From Gemmobacter caeni (GTDB lineage Bacteria > Pseudomonadota > Alphaproteobacteria > Rhodobacterales > Rhodobacteraceae): DNA of 64,000 bases. The stretch covers positions 62,001-126,000 of the forward strand of contig NZ_QBKP01000003.1 of NCBI RefSeq assembly GCF_003054195.1, in the 5' to 3' direction. Shown one piece after another: positions 1 to 8,465 of the stretch (position 1 is the first letter of the stretch; each line of letters begins with the position of its first letter). The position numbers were made by a program, and so were the translations under genes. A model generated the notes under the pieces. That model worked only from the letters and a program-made list of their open reading frames with translations, made no database searches and was not told the DNA's origin.

Positions 1-903
1 CTGCGCGCCCTCGCCCGGCAGAACGAGAAGATGGATGTCGAGAAAGAGGCCGCCGCGCTGGATCGCAAGGCCGAGCAGCTTCTGAAAGACCTCTACAAGG
101 ATCTGACGCCCTGGCGGAAATGCCTTGTTGCCCGCCACCCGGACCGCCCGCATTGCAGCGATTACATCGACGCGCTGTTTACCGAATACACACCGCTGGC
201 CGGGGACCGGAACTTTGCCGACGATCACGCCATCATGGGCGGCCTCGCGCGGTTCAATGACATGCCGGTGGTGGTGATCGGCCACGAAAAGGGCAACGAC
301 ACCAAATCGCGGATCGAGCACAATTTCGGCATGGCCCGTCCCGAGGGCTATCGCAAGGCGGTGCGGCTGATGGATATGGCCGACCGTTTCAACCTGCCCG
401 TCATCACGCTGGTCGACACGCCCGGTGCCTATCCGGGCAAGGGCGCGGAAGAGCGTGGCCAGTCAGAGGCCATCGCGCGCTCGACCGAGAAATGCCTGCA
501 AATCGGTGTGCCGCTGGTGTCGGTCATCATTGGCGAAGGCGGCTCCGGCGGGGCGGTGGCCTTTGCTACGGCCGACCGGATCGCCATGCTGGAACATGCT
601 GTCTATTCGGTGATCTCGCCCGAAGGCTGTGCCTCGATCCTCTGGAAGGATGCCGAGAAGATGCGCGAGGCGGCCGAGGCGCTGCGCCTGACCGCGCAGG
701 ATCTGCAAAAGCTGGGCGTTATCGACCGCATCATCAAGGAACCTCTGGGCGGCGCGCAGCGCGGCAAGAAAGAGGCGATTGATGCCGTTGGCAAGGCGGT
801 CGAGATGATGCTGAAAGAGCTTTCGGGCAAGTCGCGCGAGGTTCTGGTACGCGACCGGCGGCAAAAGTTCCTCAAAATGGGTTCGAAGGGCCTCGCGGCC
901 TGA
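1..903 (+). CDS. accA: Acetyl-CoA carboxylase carboxyltransferase subunit alpha (5' partial)
   Basis: This is the alpha subunit of the carboxyltransferase half of acetyl-CoA carboxylase. With AccD it moves CO2 from carboxybiotin to acetyl-CoA, giving malonyl-CoA for fatty acid synthesis in the cytosol. The frame is open from base 1 and 300 residues are present; the family is about 319 residues, so roughly 20 N-terminal residues lie upstream of the window. Recognisable AccA segments include the [13 protein letters not shown] stretch, [17 protein letters not shown] and the glycine-rich GEGGSGGA of the crotonase-like carboxyltransferase fold. The internal ATG at 31 is not the start, because family-like sequence precedes it. 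An inverted repeat GGCCGCA...TGCGGCC (930-956) lies just downstream but has no T-run. Confidence 0.97.
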   Translation: MRALARQNEKMDVEKEAAALDRKAEQLLKDLYKDLTPWRKCLVARHPDRPHCSDYIDALFTEYTPLAGDRNFADDHAIMGGLARFNDMPVVVIGHEKGNDTKSRIEHNFGMARPEGYRKAVRLMDMADRFNLPVITLVDTPGAYPGKGAEERGQSEAIARSTEKCLQIGVPLVSVIIGEGGSGGAVAFATADRIAMLEHAVYSVISPEGCASILWKDAEKMREAAEALRLTAQDLQKLGVIDRIIKEPLGGAQRGKKEAIDAVGKAVEMMLKELSGKSREVLVRDRRQKFLKMGSKGLAA

Positions 904-973
904 TCACATCCGCGTGGCTGCCGCAGGATGGCCGCATTTGCGACCGACTGCGGCCATGGCCATGATCCAGCCT

Positions 974-998
974 TTCCGTCCATGTGTATCGGACGGAA
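974..998 (+). promoter_or_regulatory. Hairpin overlapping the ribosome binding site of the Hint gene
   Basis: The perfect 8-base arms TTCCGTCC (974-981) and GGACGGAA (991-998) flank a 9-base loop. The right arm contains most of the Shine-Dalgarno-like GGAAGG (995-1000) that precedes the ATG at 1010. If it folds in the mRNA it would hide the ribosome binding site of the Hint protein. The repeat is seen directly; translational control is inference. Confidence 0.45.
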
Positions 999-1009
999 GG
1001 TAATGGTTC

Positions 1010-2062
1010 ATGGCGCCCAACCAGCTTATCCAGAACGGGAGCTTTTCGGCTGGCAGCACCAGTTGGACCGGCACCGATATCGAGCTGAACCCATATACCT
1101 CCTATGGTGTATCGGGCGGCTCCAACCCGTCTGCCGGAACGGTTACCGAAATGGATGGCCGCAGCGGCTATCGCACCGTCCTGCAACAGACCGTCACTGT
1201 TGCGCGTGATGGCCAGACCGGCACCTTCAGCTTTGATACCGCCCTGCGTTCGGCGCTGACCGGCAATCCGTCCTCCGGTGCCTATAATGTGCAGATCATC
1301 AATGCGACCACGGGCAGCGTGATCCTGTCGCACACGATCTCGCCGACCTCGACCACCTGGGTCAACCAGAGTTACACCGTCACCTTCCCGAGCGCCGGAA
1401 ATTACATCGTGCGCTTCAACGAAGCCGCTTCGGGGGCGGATGACAGCCTCGGCTCGGTTCTGGACAACGTGTCGCTGCTGGTGTGCTTCGTCGCTGGCGC
1501 GCGTATCCGTGCCGAAACCGGTATGGTTCCGGTCGAGGCGGTCGAACCCGGCATGCGGATCTGGACCGCGGATCATGGCTTGCAGACCGTCCGCTGGTCG
1601 GGGCAGCGCCGGATCAGCCAGGCACAGCAACGCGCCACCCCCGCTCTGCGCCCGGTGATATTCGAGCCGGGTACGCTGGGCGAGGGTCAGCCCGCGCACC
1701 GGCTTCGCGTTTCGCAGCAGCATCGCATGTGCCTGCGCGACTGGCGCAGCCAGCTTTATTTCGGAGAAAGCGAGGTGCTGGTGCCTGCGAAAGCTCTGAT
1801 CGACGGTAAGGGTATCCGGCTTGCAAAACCCGAGCAGGCGGTGACCTATGTGCACTTCCTGTTTGACAGGCACGAAATCGTCGAGGTTGAAGGATGTCTG
1901 GCCGAAAGCTTTCTGCCCACCGGCCTGTCACTGGGCGGAGTGGAAGAGGCGGCGCGGGAAGAAATTCTGCGGCTGTTCCCGCAGCTTCGGCAGCAGCGGA
2001 ACATCATTGACAGTGCGCGGCCCGTGTTGTCGGCGCGCGAGGCAGCCGTGCTGGCTGCCTGA
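1010..2062 (+). CDS. Hint-domain protein with N-terminal beta-sandwich (DUF642-like) domain
   Basis: This 350-residue protein has two parts. Residues 1-155 are rich in Ser, Thr, Gly and Asn, begin with LIQNGSFSAGSTSW and resemble galactose-binding/DUF642-type beta sandwiches. From Cys159 (CFVAGARIRAETG) a Hint (hedgehog/intein) domain of the kind common in Rhodobacteraceae begins, including MRIWTADHGLQTVRW. Cys159 is the expected autoprocessing nucleophile, so the N-terminal domain may be released or attached to something after self-cleavage. No classical signal peptide is visible; related proteins are often exported by type I systems, which is inference here. It stands alone, converging with the PPOX gene one base away. 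The start follows GGAAGG, which is partly inside a hairpin. Substrate and biological role are unknown. Confidence 0.8.
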   Translation: MAPNQLIQNGSFSAGSTSWTGTDIELNPYTSYGVSGGSNPSAGTVTEMDGRSGYRTVLQQTVTVARDGQTGTFSFDTALRSALTGNPSSGAYNVQIINATTGSVILSHTISPTSTTWVNQSYTVTFPSAGNYIVRFNEAASGADDSLGSVLDNVSLLVCFVAGARIRAETGMVPVEAVEPGMRIWTADHGLQTVRWSGQRRISQAQQRATPALRPVIFEPGTLGEGQPAHRLRVSQQHRMCLRDWRSQLYFGESEVLVPAKALIDGKGIRLAKPEQAVTYVHFLFDRHEIVEVEGCLAESFLPTGLSLGGVEEAAREEILRLFPQLRQQRNIIDSARPVLSAREAAVLAA

Positions 2063-2063
2063 G

Positions 2064-2669
2064 TTACCACATGGTTTTCGCCGCCCGGCCCGGCCATTCG
2101 GCATCATAGCTGGCCCCGTCAAACCGGCCTTCGGTAATTTCACGCAGCATATCTCCGATAGTGGGCAGGCCCGCCGACTGGTCGCCGGAGGTCCAGAGTT
2201 CGGCACGGATCAATGCACGCGCACATTGGGAATAGACCTCCGCAATCTCGATCACGATGACCGTGCGCGGGGCCTTGCCATCGCGGGCGAAGCTTTGACA
2301 CAGCTCGGGCGCCGCACTGAGACGGGCGGAGCCGTTCACCCGCATCGCCGTGGAGCTGCCGGCGACGAGGAACATCAGGCTTACCCGGCCATCACGCACG
2401 ATGTTGCGCAGGGAATCGATGCGTTCGTTGCCCTTCCAGTCAGGCATCAGCAGGGTGCGTGCATCCGCGATGCGCACCACCGGCCCGCAGTCTCCGCGCG
2501 GACTGCCATCGGTGCCTTCCGGCCCTACGGTGGTCAGCACGCAGAACCGGGACCGCTCGATATGAGCGCGATAGGCCGGGGTCAGTATGGGGGTGACCTT
2601 GATCCGCGCAGCTTCGCCCGGAGTGCCGTAGAGCGCATGCAGCGCGTCCAGATCCTCAACCCAGCTCAT
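2064..2669 (-). CDS. Pyridoxamine 5'-phosphate oxidase-fold FMN protein (MSMEG_1061-like)
   Basis: This 201-residue protein has the split-barrel flavin-binding fold of the PPOX superfamily. The segments RSRFCVLTTVGPEGTDGSPRGD and LLMPDWKGNERIDSLRNI are typical of the MSMEG_1061-type FMN-dependent subfamily, whose physiological substrates are mostly unknown. It is the last gene of the ftsE-ftsX-acyltransferase run and its start overlaps the end of the acyltransferase gene by four bases, so it is probably translationally coupled. It is not pdxH itself, since the pyridoxine-5'-phosphate oxidase C-terminal signature is absent. Redox enzyme or flavin sensor are both possible. Confidence 0.8.
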   Translation of the reverse strand: MSWVEDLDALHALYGTPGEAARIKVTPILTPAYRAHIERSRFCVLTTVGPEGTDGSPRGDCGPVVRIADARTLLMPDWKGNERIDSLRNIVRDGRVSLMFLVAGSSTAMRVNGSARLSAAPELCQSFARDGKAPRTVIVIEIAEVYSQCARALIRAELWTSGDQSAGLPTIGDMLREITEGRFDGASYDAEWPGRAAKTMW

Positions 2670-3400
2670 GCGGAAAACCCGGCTTCGATCATCAGCGCGT
2701 CAGAGGAGGCCTCGATCTCGCGTTCCAGCCGGGCCATGAACTCGCCATTTCCAAGACCAGGGCCGATGGCGGGAAGAAACTCCACCACGGCGGTGCCGGG
2801 CTTGCGCAGCACGCCGCGCCTTGGCCAGAACAGGCCGACATTGGTGCCGACCGGCACGCAATCCTGACCAAGCTGACTATAAAGCAGGGCAGACCCGACC
2901 TTGTAAGGGGCTTTCACCCCGGGTGCGACACGCGTGCCCTGGGGATAGATGATCAGCTGCCCCGGCAGGCTGGCGCCCGATTTCACATCGGCCATCATCT
3001 TCATGATCGCCGCGCCCCGCTTGCCACGGTTGACCGGCACGCAACCGATGCGCAGCGCATACCAGCCCAGCACGGGCGCCCAGACCAGTTCGCGCTTCAT
3101 GATGAACTTGCCACGCGGCACCGCGCCGAAGATCAGAATGATATCCAGAAAGCTCTGGTGTTTCGCGGCAATCAGCACCTCGCCCTGCGGCGGGGTGCCA
3201 CGCACTTCGGTATTCAGCCCCGTCAGCAGCCGCAGGCTGAACCGCACCCATGCGCAGAAGCTGCGGCAGGCGGTATGGGCATAGCGGCGATCTATCAGGG
3301 CGGGGATCAGCAGCACGACGCCGATGACAAACATCGCCAGATACATCTGGATGCTGAAGATCAGCGACAACAGCCATTGCAGGGGCAGGATGCGGCGCAT
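2666..3400 (-). CDS. 1-acyl-sn-glycerol-3-phosphate acyltransferase (PlsC family)
   Basis: This is a lysophospholipid acyltransferase of 244 residues that adds a second acyl chain to lysophosphatidic acid or a related lysolipid at the inner membrane. A hydrophobic N-terminal segment (about residues 8-35) anchors it. The catalytic HX4D motif is HQSFLD at 81-86, the phosphate-binding region PVNRGKRG begins near 122, and the YPQGTR block lies at 152-157. It directly follows ftsX with no gap and overlaps the downstream PPOX gene by four bases, so membrane lipid synthesis is co-transcribed with a cell-envelope division complex. Exact acyl acceptor cannot be told from sequence. Confidence 0.9.
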   Translation of the reverse strand: MRRILPLQWLLSLIFSIQMYLAMFVIGVVLLIPALIDRRYAHTACRSFCAWVRFSLRLLTGLNTEVRGTPPQGEVLIAAKHQSFLDIILIFGAVPRGKFIMKRELVWAPVLGWYALRIGCVPVNRGKRGAAIMKMMADVKSGASLPGQLIIYPQGTRVAPGVKAPYKVGSALLYSQLGQDCVPVGTNVGLFWPRRGVLRKPGTAVVEFLPAIGPGLGNGEFMARLEREIEASSDALMIEAGFSA

Positions 3401-4297
3401 TCAGGTCAGCTCCTTGAGGCGCGAGAAGGCGGCAAACCTTGTGGCGGCAAAGGCCACTGCAGCGGCGAGCAGGGGCAGGACAGCAGGCAGAAGCCAGCCC
3501 CAGCCGGTAAAGCCGAGGCCGGTCAGAAAGCCGCCCGCCGTGTCGGCAGAGGGCAGGATCGCCACACCGATCATGCCCAGCAGGGCGCCGACGGCGGAAC
3601 CGGCCAGTGCCCGCAGGGTGAACCGCCGCACGAAAGCCCGCGCGATATAGCTGTCACGCGCACCGACCAGCCGCAGCACGCGGATCACCTGTGCATTGGC
3701 GGCCAGTGCCGCATGGGCGGCCAGCGTGATCATCCCGGCCATGGTGCCGCCGATCAGCAGGATCGACACCAGACCCAGCAGCCGCAACCGCCCCGCCGCT
3801 ACCGCCAGCGGGCGGCGCCAGCGCGTGTGGTCATCCAGTACGGCACCCGGTGCCTCTGCCAGCAGCCGCTGTCGCAGCCCGTCGGCATCGTAACCCGTGG
3901 AATCCTCGGTGAGTTCGACCAGACGGGGCAGGGGCAGGCTGTCGACCGGCAGGTCGGGCCCGAACCACGGCTCCAGCAGCTTGCGCTGTTCCTCGTCGCT
4001 CAGCGCGCGGGCGCTTTCGACGCCGGGTGTGGTGGCCAGCACGTCAAGAACGGCGCGGGTTTGCATCTCGATCTGATCGGCCGGGGCAGAGATCCGCACC
4101 GTCGCAGTTCGGGCCAGCGCATCGGACCAGCGGTCTGCCATCCGGCCGGCGGCCATCGACAGGGCCAGTGCGAAGACCGCGAGGAACGTCATGGCGCCTG
4201 CGGTGAACGAGGTCAGCCATGCGGTATGGCCTGACCGTGGCACAACCCGGTCGGATTGCCGGTCACGACGCAGAAGCTGGGGCAGAAGGGCGCGCAT
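3401..4297 (-). CDS. ftsX: Cell division protein FtsX (permease-like subunit)
   Basis: This is the membrane partner of FtsE. The FtsEX complex signals across the inner membrane to periplasmic cell-wall hydrolase activators during division. The 298-residue protein has an N-terminal cytoplasmic tail, one membrane segment near residues 29-50, a periplasmic domain to about 165, and three further membrane segments, with the FtsX/MacB motif LRLVGARDSYIARAF between them. The ATG at 4297 is chosen over the GTG one codon upstream because it forms a TGATG overlap with the ftsE stop. The sequence is much diverged from the E. coli protein but the context with ftsE is decisive. Confidence 0.92.
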   Translation of the reverse strand: MRALLPQLLRRDRQSDRVVPRSGHTAWLTSFTAGAMTFLAVFALALSMAAGRMADRWSDALARTATVRISAPADQIEMQTRAVLDVLATTPGVESARALSDEEQRKLLEPWFGPDLPVDSLPLPRLVELTEDSTGYDADGLRQRLLAEAPGAVLDDHTRWRRPLAVAAGRLRLLGLVSILLIGGTMAGMITLAAHAALAANAQVIRVLRLVGARDSYIARAFVRRFTLRALAGSAVGALLGMIGVAILPSADTAGGFLTGLGFTGWGWLLPAVLPLLAAAVAFAATRFAAFSRLKELT

Positions 4298-4980
4298 CAC
4301 AGATCCGCCCCGGCCAGTTGCAGCCGACGATTGCTGATCCGCAGCACGCGTGCCGCGATCTGGGCCTTGGCCTGCCGGATCAGGTTCATGTCATGGGTGG
4401 CGACAACGATGGTCTTGCCCATCCGGTTCAGTTCGACCAGCAGGGTCAGAAGCCGCAGCGACATTTCCCAGTCGAGGTTGCCGGTCGGCTCGTCCGCGAG
4501 GATGACTTCCGGGTCCATGATGATGGCGCGGGCCAGAACCGCCCGCTGTCGCTCGCCTCCGGACAGCGAGGGGGGCAAGGCATCGGCCAGATGTTTCAGC
4601 CCGACCCAGGCCAGAAGATCGCCCAGATCGCGGTTGTCGATCTCGCGTTGCGAAACGGTCAGCGGCAGCGTCACATTGGCGGCCAGCGGCAGATGGTCAA
4701 GAAACTGGCAATCCTGGTGCACCACCCCGATGCGTCGCCGCATCTGCGCCACGTCATCGCGGCCAAGGCTGCGGACTTCGCGGTCAAACAGCGTGACATG
4801 GCCTGCCGTGGGCGAAAGCTCGGCATAGCAAAGCTTCAGGAAGGTCGATTTGCCAGCGCCCGAAGGGCCTGTCAGAAAATGAAAAGACCCCGGTGCCAGC
4901 CGGAGCGTCATGTCCGAGAGCAGTTCGCCCCCGCCGTAACTGTAGGCCACGTTCTCGAAGGAAATCACCGGATGCCCCAT
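4297..4980 (-). CDS. ftsE: Cell division ATP-binding protein FtsE
   Basis: This is the ATPase of the FtsEX complex, which works at the septum with FtsX. The 227-residue ABC domain contains Walker A GPSGAGKS (38-45), the signature LSGGERQ (139-145) and Walker B VILADEP (159-165), followed by the GNLD D-loop and the switch histidine in ATHDMN. The open frame runs upstream to 5196, but the family start is the ATG at 4980 (MGHPVISFENV); the upstream residues are not FtsE-like. No strong Shine-Dalgarno is seen. It is the first gene of a four-gene minus-strand unit and is transcribed away from the zinc-ribbon gene at 5141, with a shared 160-base promoter region. Confidence 0.95.
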   Translation of the reverse strand: MGHPVISFENVAYSYGGGELLSDMTLRLAPGSFHFLTGPSGAGKSTFLKLCYAELSPTAGHVTLFDREVRSLGRDDVAQMRRRIGVVHQDCQFLDHLPLAANVTLPLTVSQREIDNRDLGDLLAWVGLKHLADALPPSLSGGERQRAVLARAIIMDPEVILADEPTGNLDWEMSLRLLTLLVELNRMGKTIVVATHDMNLIRQAKAQIAARVLRISNRRLQLAGADL

Positions 4981-5140
4981 TGTCGCATGGCGCGCACATT
5001 CGCCCAGTGGCGCGGCGGATTCAACCACATGCGCGACGACTTGCGGAGAATCCTGTCCGACTTGGGGTTGGACAAGCAACATATCGTTGCTACAACTGGG
5101 CCAGTAACAAGCCGGAAACGGCGGGCGGGAGCGGGACAGG

Positions 5141-5980
5141 ATGCGGCTGATTTGCCCCAATTGCGATGCGCAGTACGAGGTCGCGGATGATGCCATTCCG
5201 ACCGAGGGCCGCGATGTGCAATGTTCGAATTGTGGCCACGCCTGGTATCAGGAGCACCCGTCGGTTCTTGAAGCCCGCGAAGAGGCCGATGCGCTGGAAG
5301 CCGCGCTGACGCTGCCCGATCCCGTGCTGGAAACCGGGACGCCGCCGCTGGCGGAGCCGGAACCGGCGCCTGTGCCACCGCCGCCGATTGTCGAGCCCGT
5401 TCCGGAACCCCCGGTCCCGCCCGTCGCAGCACCACCCCGCCGCAGCAGTCTGGACGACAGCCTGATGGCCGTCCTGCGCGAAGAGGCGGAACGTGAGGCG
5501 CAGGCTCGGGCGAGGGAAGAGCCGCGCGGGCTGGAAGTGCAGGGTGATCTCGGGCTGGATTCCGTGGGGGCTGTTGTGCCTGCGTCTGCGCAGCGCGTGG
5601 CCCGGCTGAAAGGAATCGAGACCGACTCGCAGGAGGATGCCGAGGGCGAAGCCGCCGCGGCGCGTATCGCCAAGGGCCGGGATTTGCTGCCCGATATCGA
5701 GGAAATCAATTCCACGCTCCGCCCCTCAAGCGAGCGCGGTGTCAACGAGGCAGAGGTCTCGTCGGCGGCGCAGCCGCAGGGCAGTTCGTTCCGCAGCGGC
5801 TTTGCGCTGATGCTGCTGGTCGCGGTCGCCCTTGCGCTGGCCTATGTGATGGCGCCCCGGATTGCCCAGCAAATCCCGGCGCTTGCGAAACCTCTGGCGG
5901 GCTATGTCGAAGGCGTCGATGCGGCACGACTTTGGCTTGACGGGCTGATGCAGCGAGCAATTGCCGCCTTGCAGGGCTGA
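5141..5980 (+). CDS. Zinc-ribbon (MJ0042-type) membrane protein
   Basis: This 279-residue protein starts with a zinc ribbon with two Cys pairs, CPNC (5-8) and CSNC (28-31), the MJ0042-type domain found at the start of many alphaproteobacterial proteins. A long acidic, proline-rich low-complexity linker follows (about 45-210), then one membrane segment (about 220-239) and a short amphipathic tail. It is therefore probably an inner membrane protein with a cytoplasmic zinc ribbon. It is divergent from ftsE, an arrangement I associate with Rhodobacteraceae, which hints at an envelope or division role. No enzyme motif is present and the function is unknown. Confidence 0.8.
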   Translation: MRLICPNCDAQYEVADDAIPTEGRDVQCSNCGHAWYQEHPSVLEAREEADALEAALTLPDPVLETGTPPLAEPEPAPVPPPPIVEPVPEPPVPPVAAPPRRSSLDDSLMAVLREEAEREAQARAREEPRGLEVQGDLGLDSVGAVVPASAQRVARLKGIETDSQEDAEGEAAAARIAKGRDLLPDIEEINSTLRPSSERGVNEAEVSSAAQPQGSSFRSGFALMLLVAVALALAYVMAPRIAQQIPALAKPLAGYVEGVDAARLWLDGLMQRAIAALQG

Positions 5981-5989
5981 CGCCCGGCT

Positions 5990-8449
5990 TCAGAACAGAT
6001 CCAGCAGCCGCTTCAGATAACCAAGTTCGTTGTCGGCGCGCTGTTGCTCGCCCGCGCGGCGCCGGATCTCGTCCAGCAGATCCTGCGCGCGGCGGTAAAC
6101 ATCCTGCCCCTGCGCCATGTTGCTGTCCGAACCGATGGCGCGACTGTCGCCCTGCTCACGGCCCAGCGGATCGCGGGAGCGGCCGGGCTCATCGTTGCCG
6201 CCAGGCTGCTGCTCGGCCTGATCGGCACGCCGGGCTTCGCGCGCGGCTTCGTCAAGCGCCCGCATCCCCTGACGCAGCCGGTCCATCGCTTCGGCCTGCC
6301 GGTCCAGTGCGCCGGACAGATCGCCGTCGCGCAGCGCGCGTTCCGCCTCGTCCATGGATTGCTCGGCCCCATCCAGCGCCTGCCGTCCCTGTTGACCCTT
6401 CTCGCTGCCCTCGCCGGGAAGCTGGCGATTGCCCAGCCCTTCCAGCCGTTCGCGCAAAGCGCGCTGACGCTCGGCCAGACTGCCGCCTTCGCCCTCTTCC
6501 TTTTCGCCCTGACCCTGATCGCCCTGCTGCAACTGGCGGAAGGATTCGTCTGACAGATCCTGTTGGTCGCGCAGCGTTTCCTGAAGCGCCCCCATGCCGG
6601 GTACCGAAAAGCCATCATCGCCCGCGCCACCTTCGGTGATCTGCAAATTCTCCAGCAATTGCTGCAACATGGCCATGGCCTGCGCGGCTTCGGCCATCTT
6701 TCCTTCCTCGATCAGGCGCTGGATTTCATCCATCATTTCCTGAATCTGGTTGCCGGTGATCTGCATGCGTTCCTGATTTTCGGCCTGCTGCCCATCCGGG
6801 TTGCGCTGGGCGCGTTCGGCGAGCATGCGCACATAATCCTGCGTTGCGGCGCGCAGCTCTTCCATCAGTTCCTGAATTTCGGCCGGATCGGCGCCGTTGC
6901 GGATCGCCTCGTTCAGCCGGTCCTGTGCGCGTTCCAGCCGGGCGCGGGCTGAGGCCAGATCGCCTTCCTCGACCAGCAGCGCAATCTCCCAGAACTCTTT
7001 CGCCAGTTCATCGCGCAGTTCCGGGGTCAGCGTTGCGGCATTGGTATCCAGCTTTGCCATCGCCGTTTTCAGCCGGTCGAAAGTTTTTTCGTCGCGGATC
7101 AACCCGTCGGGATGATAGGTGATCGCTCGGAAAATCTGCGCGGCGCGCGGGGCATTGCTGCGGTTCCAAAGCAGATCACGCCGCATCTCGACGATTGCGG
7201 CGGCCAGCGGATCGAAAAAGCGCTTGCCGGGCAGCACGAGACTCAGGGGCTCAGTCTGGCCGGTCTGTCCGCGTCCGTCCGTCACTTCAAGCTGCACCTG
7301 CACGGGCAGGTTGGCGAAGGGATGTTCCGAGATATCCTCGACCAGCGCATCCTCGAAGCTGGCGCGGTTGCCGCTGATCGGCAGCGGCAAGTCAAGCGTA
7401 AGGGCAGGGCGCGGTTCCGGCTCGGTCGCAAGGCCATACCGCCGGTCAACCTGCGGCAAGTCCAGCGTGATGCTGACGCTGCCCGAGGTAATGCCATAAT
7501 CGTCCTCCGCGGAGAAGGGCAGCTTCATCTTGCCATCGCGTTCGCGGGTTACCGGCCCCGTCACTGAAACGCCCGGTGCCTTGTCCGGGCTGACGGCCAC
7601 CTGCCATTCGCGTCCGCCGCGTCCGCTGATCGAAAGAGCGCCGCTTTGCATCACCTCAAAGCTCTGCGCCGGGTCCGAGGCGGCACCGGGCCGGGTGCTG
7701 CCCGAGATGGTTTCGTTCAGCGTCAGCGCGCCGACATCGCCGTAAAGCCGGATCTGGACCTTGCTGCCCTGCGGTAGCTCCAGCGGGCCGGCGGGTACGT
7801 CATTGAGGTAAAGCGCCGGCTTGCCAGTATAAAGCGGCGGCTGGGCCCAGCCTTCCCACGAGGGGCCGGCCATCATGGCCTCGGCGGCGCCGGGGGCGAG
7901 GCCGGACACGCTGGCGACCCGCCAGATGGAGCCGAACAGCAGCGCCATCACCATGGCGGTCAGCGCCATGTAGCGGAGCCCGAACGGGTCGCGCTCCGCC
8001 AGACGCAGGTCGGGCCGCACCGGGCGGGCGGTGGCGGCGCGGGCTGTCATGCGGGCGCGATGGGTCTGCCAGACCGCGACCGAGGCCGGATCAGAGCCAC
8101 CCACCGCCTGTTCGTCGGTCAGCGCCGAAATCGGCTGGCCGGGCAGCGAAGCATCCAGTCGCGCCAAAGCTTCGGTCCGCCGGGGGGCGTTAAAGCGGCG
8201 TAACCCGCGCCACAGGGCCCAGCCTGCACCGACACAGGCGGCGACCAGCCCGGTCCAGGCCGCTTCAAGTGGCAGGATATCCTGAAGCCCGAAGGCCAGC
8301 ACGGACAGGACCAGCAGAAGCACGGTCCACAGCGGCCAAAAGGCGCGTGACAGGCGTTCGGCCCATAGCCCCGCCCACGTCAGCCGCAGCGGCCAACGGA
8401 TACGGTGAAACAGCTCGGGCGCGGGTTTCGCCTGCATTGCCTCCGTCAC
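5990..8449 (-). CDS. DUF4175 / TIGR02302 family membrane protein
   Basis: This 819-residue protein has hydrophobic segments in the first 170 residues (around 33-55, 62-80 and 155-172), a beta-rich region to about 430 and a very long charged helical C-terminal half. Residues from about 530 are rich in Gln, Glu, Arg and Gly, with repeats such as RDQQDLSDESFRQLQQGDQG that suggest coiled coil. This matches the uncharacterised alphaproteobacterial TIGR02302/DUF4175 family. It sits 16 bases after lysA and is probably the last gene of the argH-lysA run. The frame opens with GTG at 8449; an ATG four codons later (8437) preceded by GGAGG is a possible alternative. Function is unknown. Confidence 0.8.
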   Translation of the reverse strand: MTEAMQAKPAPELFHRIRWPLRLTWAGLWAERLSRAFWPLWTVLLLVLSVLAFGLQDILPLEAAWTGLVAACVGAGWALWRGLRRFNAPRRTEALARLDASLPGQPISALTDEQAVGGSDPASVAVWQTHRARMTARAATARPVRPDLRLAERDPFGLRYMALTAMVMALLFGSIWRVASVSGLAPGAAEAMMAGPSWEGWAQPPLYTGKPALYLNDVPAGPLELPQGSKVQIRLYGDVGALTLNETISGSTRPGAASDPAQSFEVMQSGALSISGRGGREWQVAVSPDKAPGVSVTGPVTRERDGKMKLPFSAEDDYGITSGSVSITLDLPQVDRRYGLATEPEPRPALTLDLPLPISGNRASFEDALVEDISEHPFANLPVQVQLEVTDGRGQTGQTEPLSLVLPGKRFFDPLAAAIVEMRRDLLWNRSNAPRAAQIFRAITYHPDGLIRDEKTFDRLKTAMAKLDTNAATLTPELRDELAKEFWEIALLVEEGDLASARARLERAQDRLNEAIRNGADPAEIQELMEELRAATQDYVRMLAERAQRNPDGQQAENQERMQITGNQIQEMMDEIQRLIEEGKMAEAAQAMAMLQQLLENLQITEGGAGDDGFSVPGMGALQETLRDQQDLSDESFRQLQQGDQGQGEKEEGEGGSLAERQRALRERLEGLGNRQLPGEGSEKGQQGRQALDGAEQSMDEAERALRDGDLSGALDRQAEAMDRLRQGMRALDEAAREARRADQAEQQPGGNDEPGRSRDPLGREQGDSRAIGSDSNMAQGQDVYRRAQDLLDEIRRRAGEQQRADNELGYLKRLLDLF

Positions 8450-8465
8450 AGTTGGGGCCGCGAAG

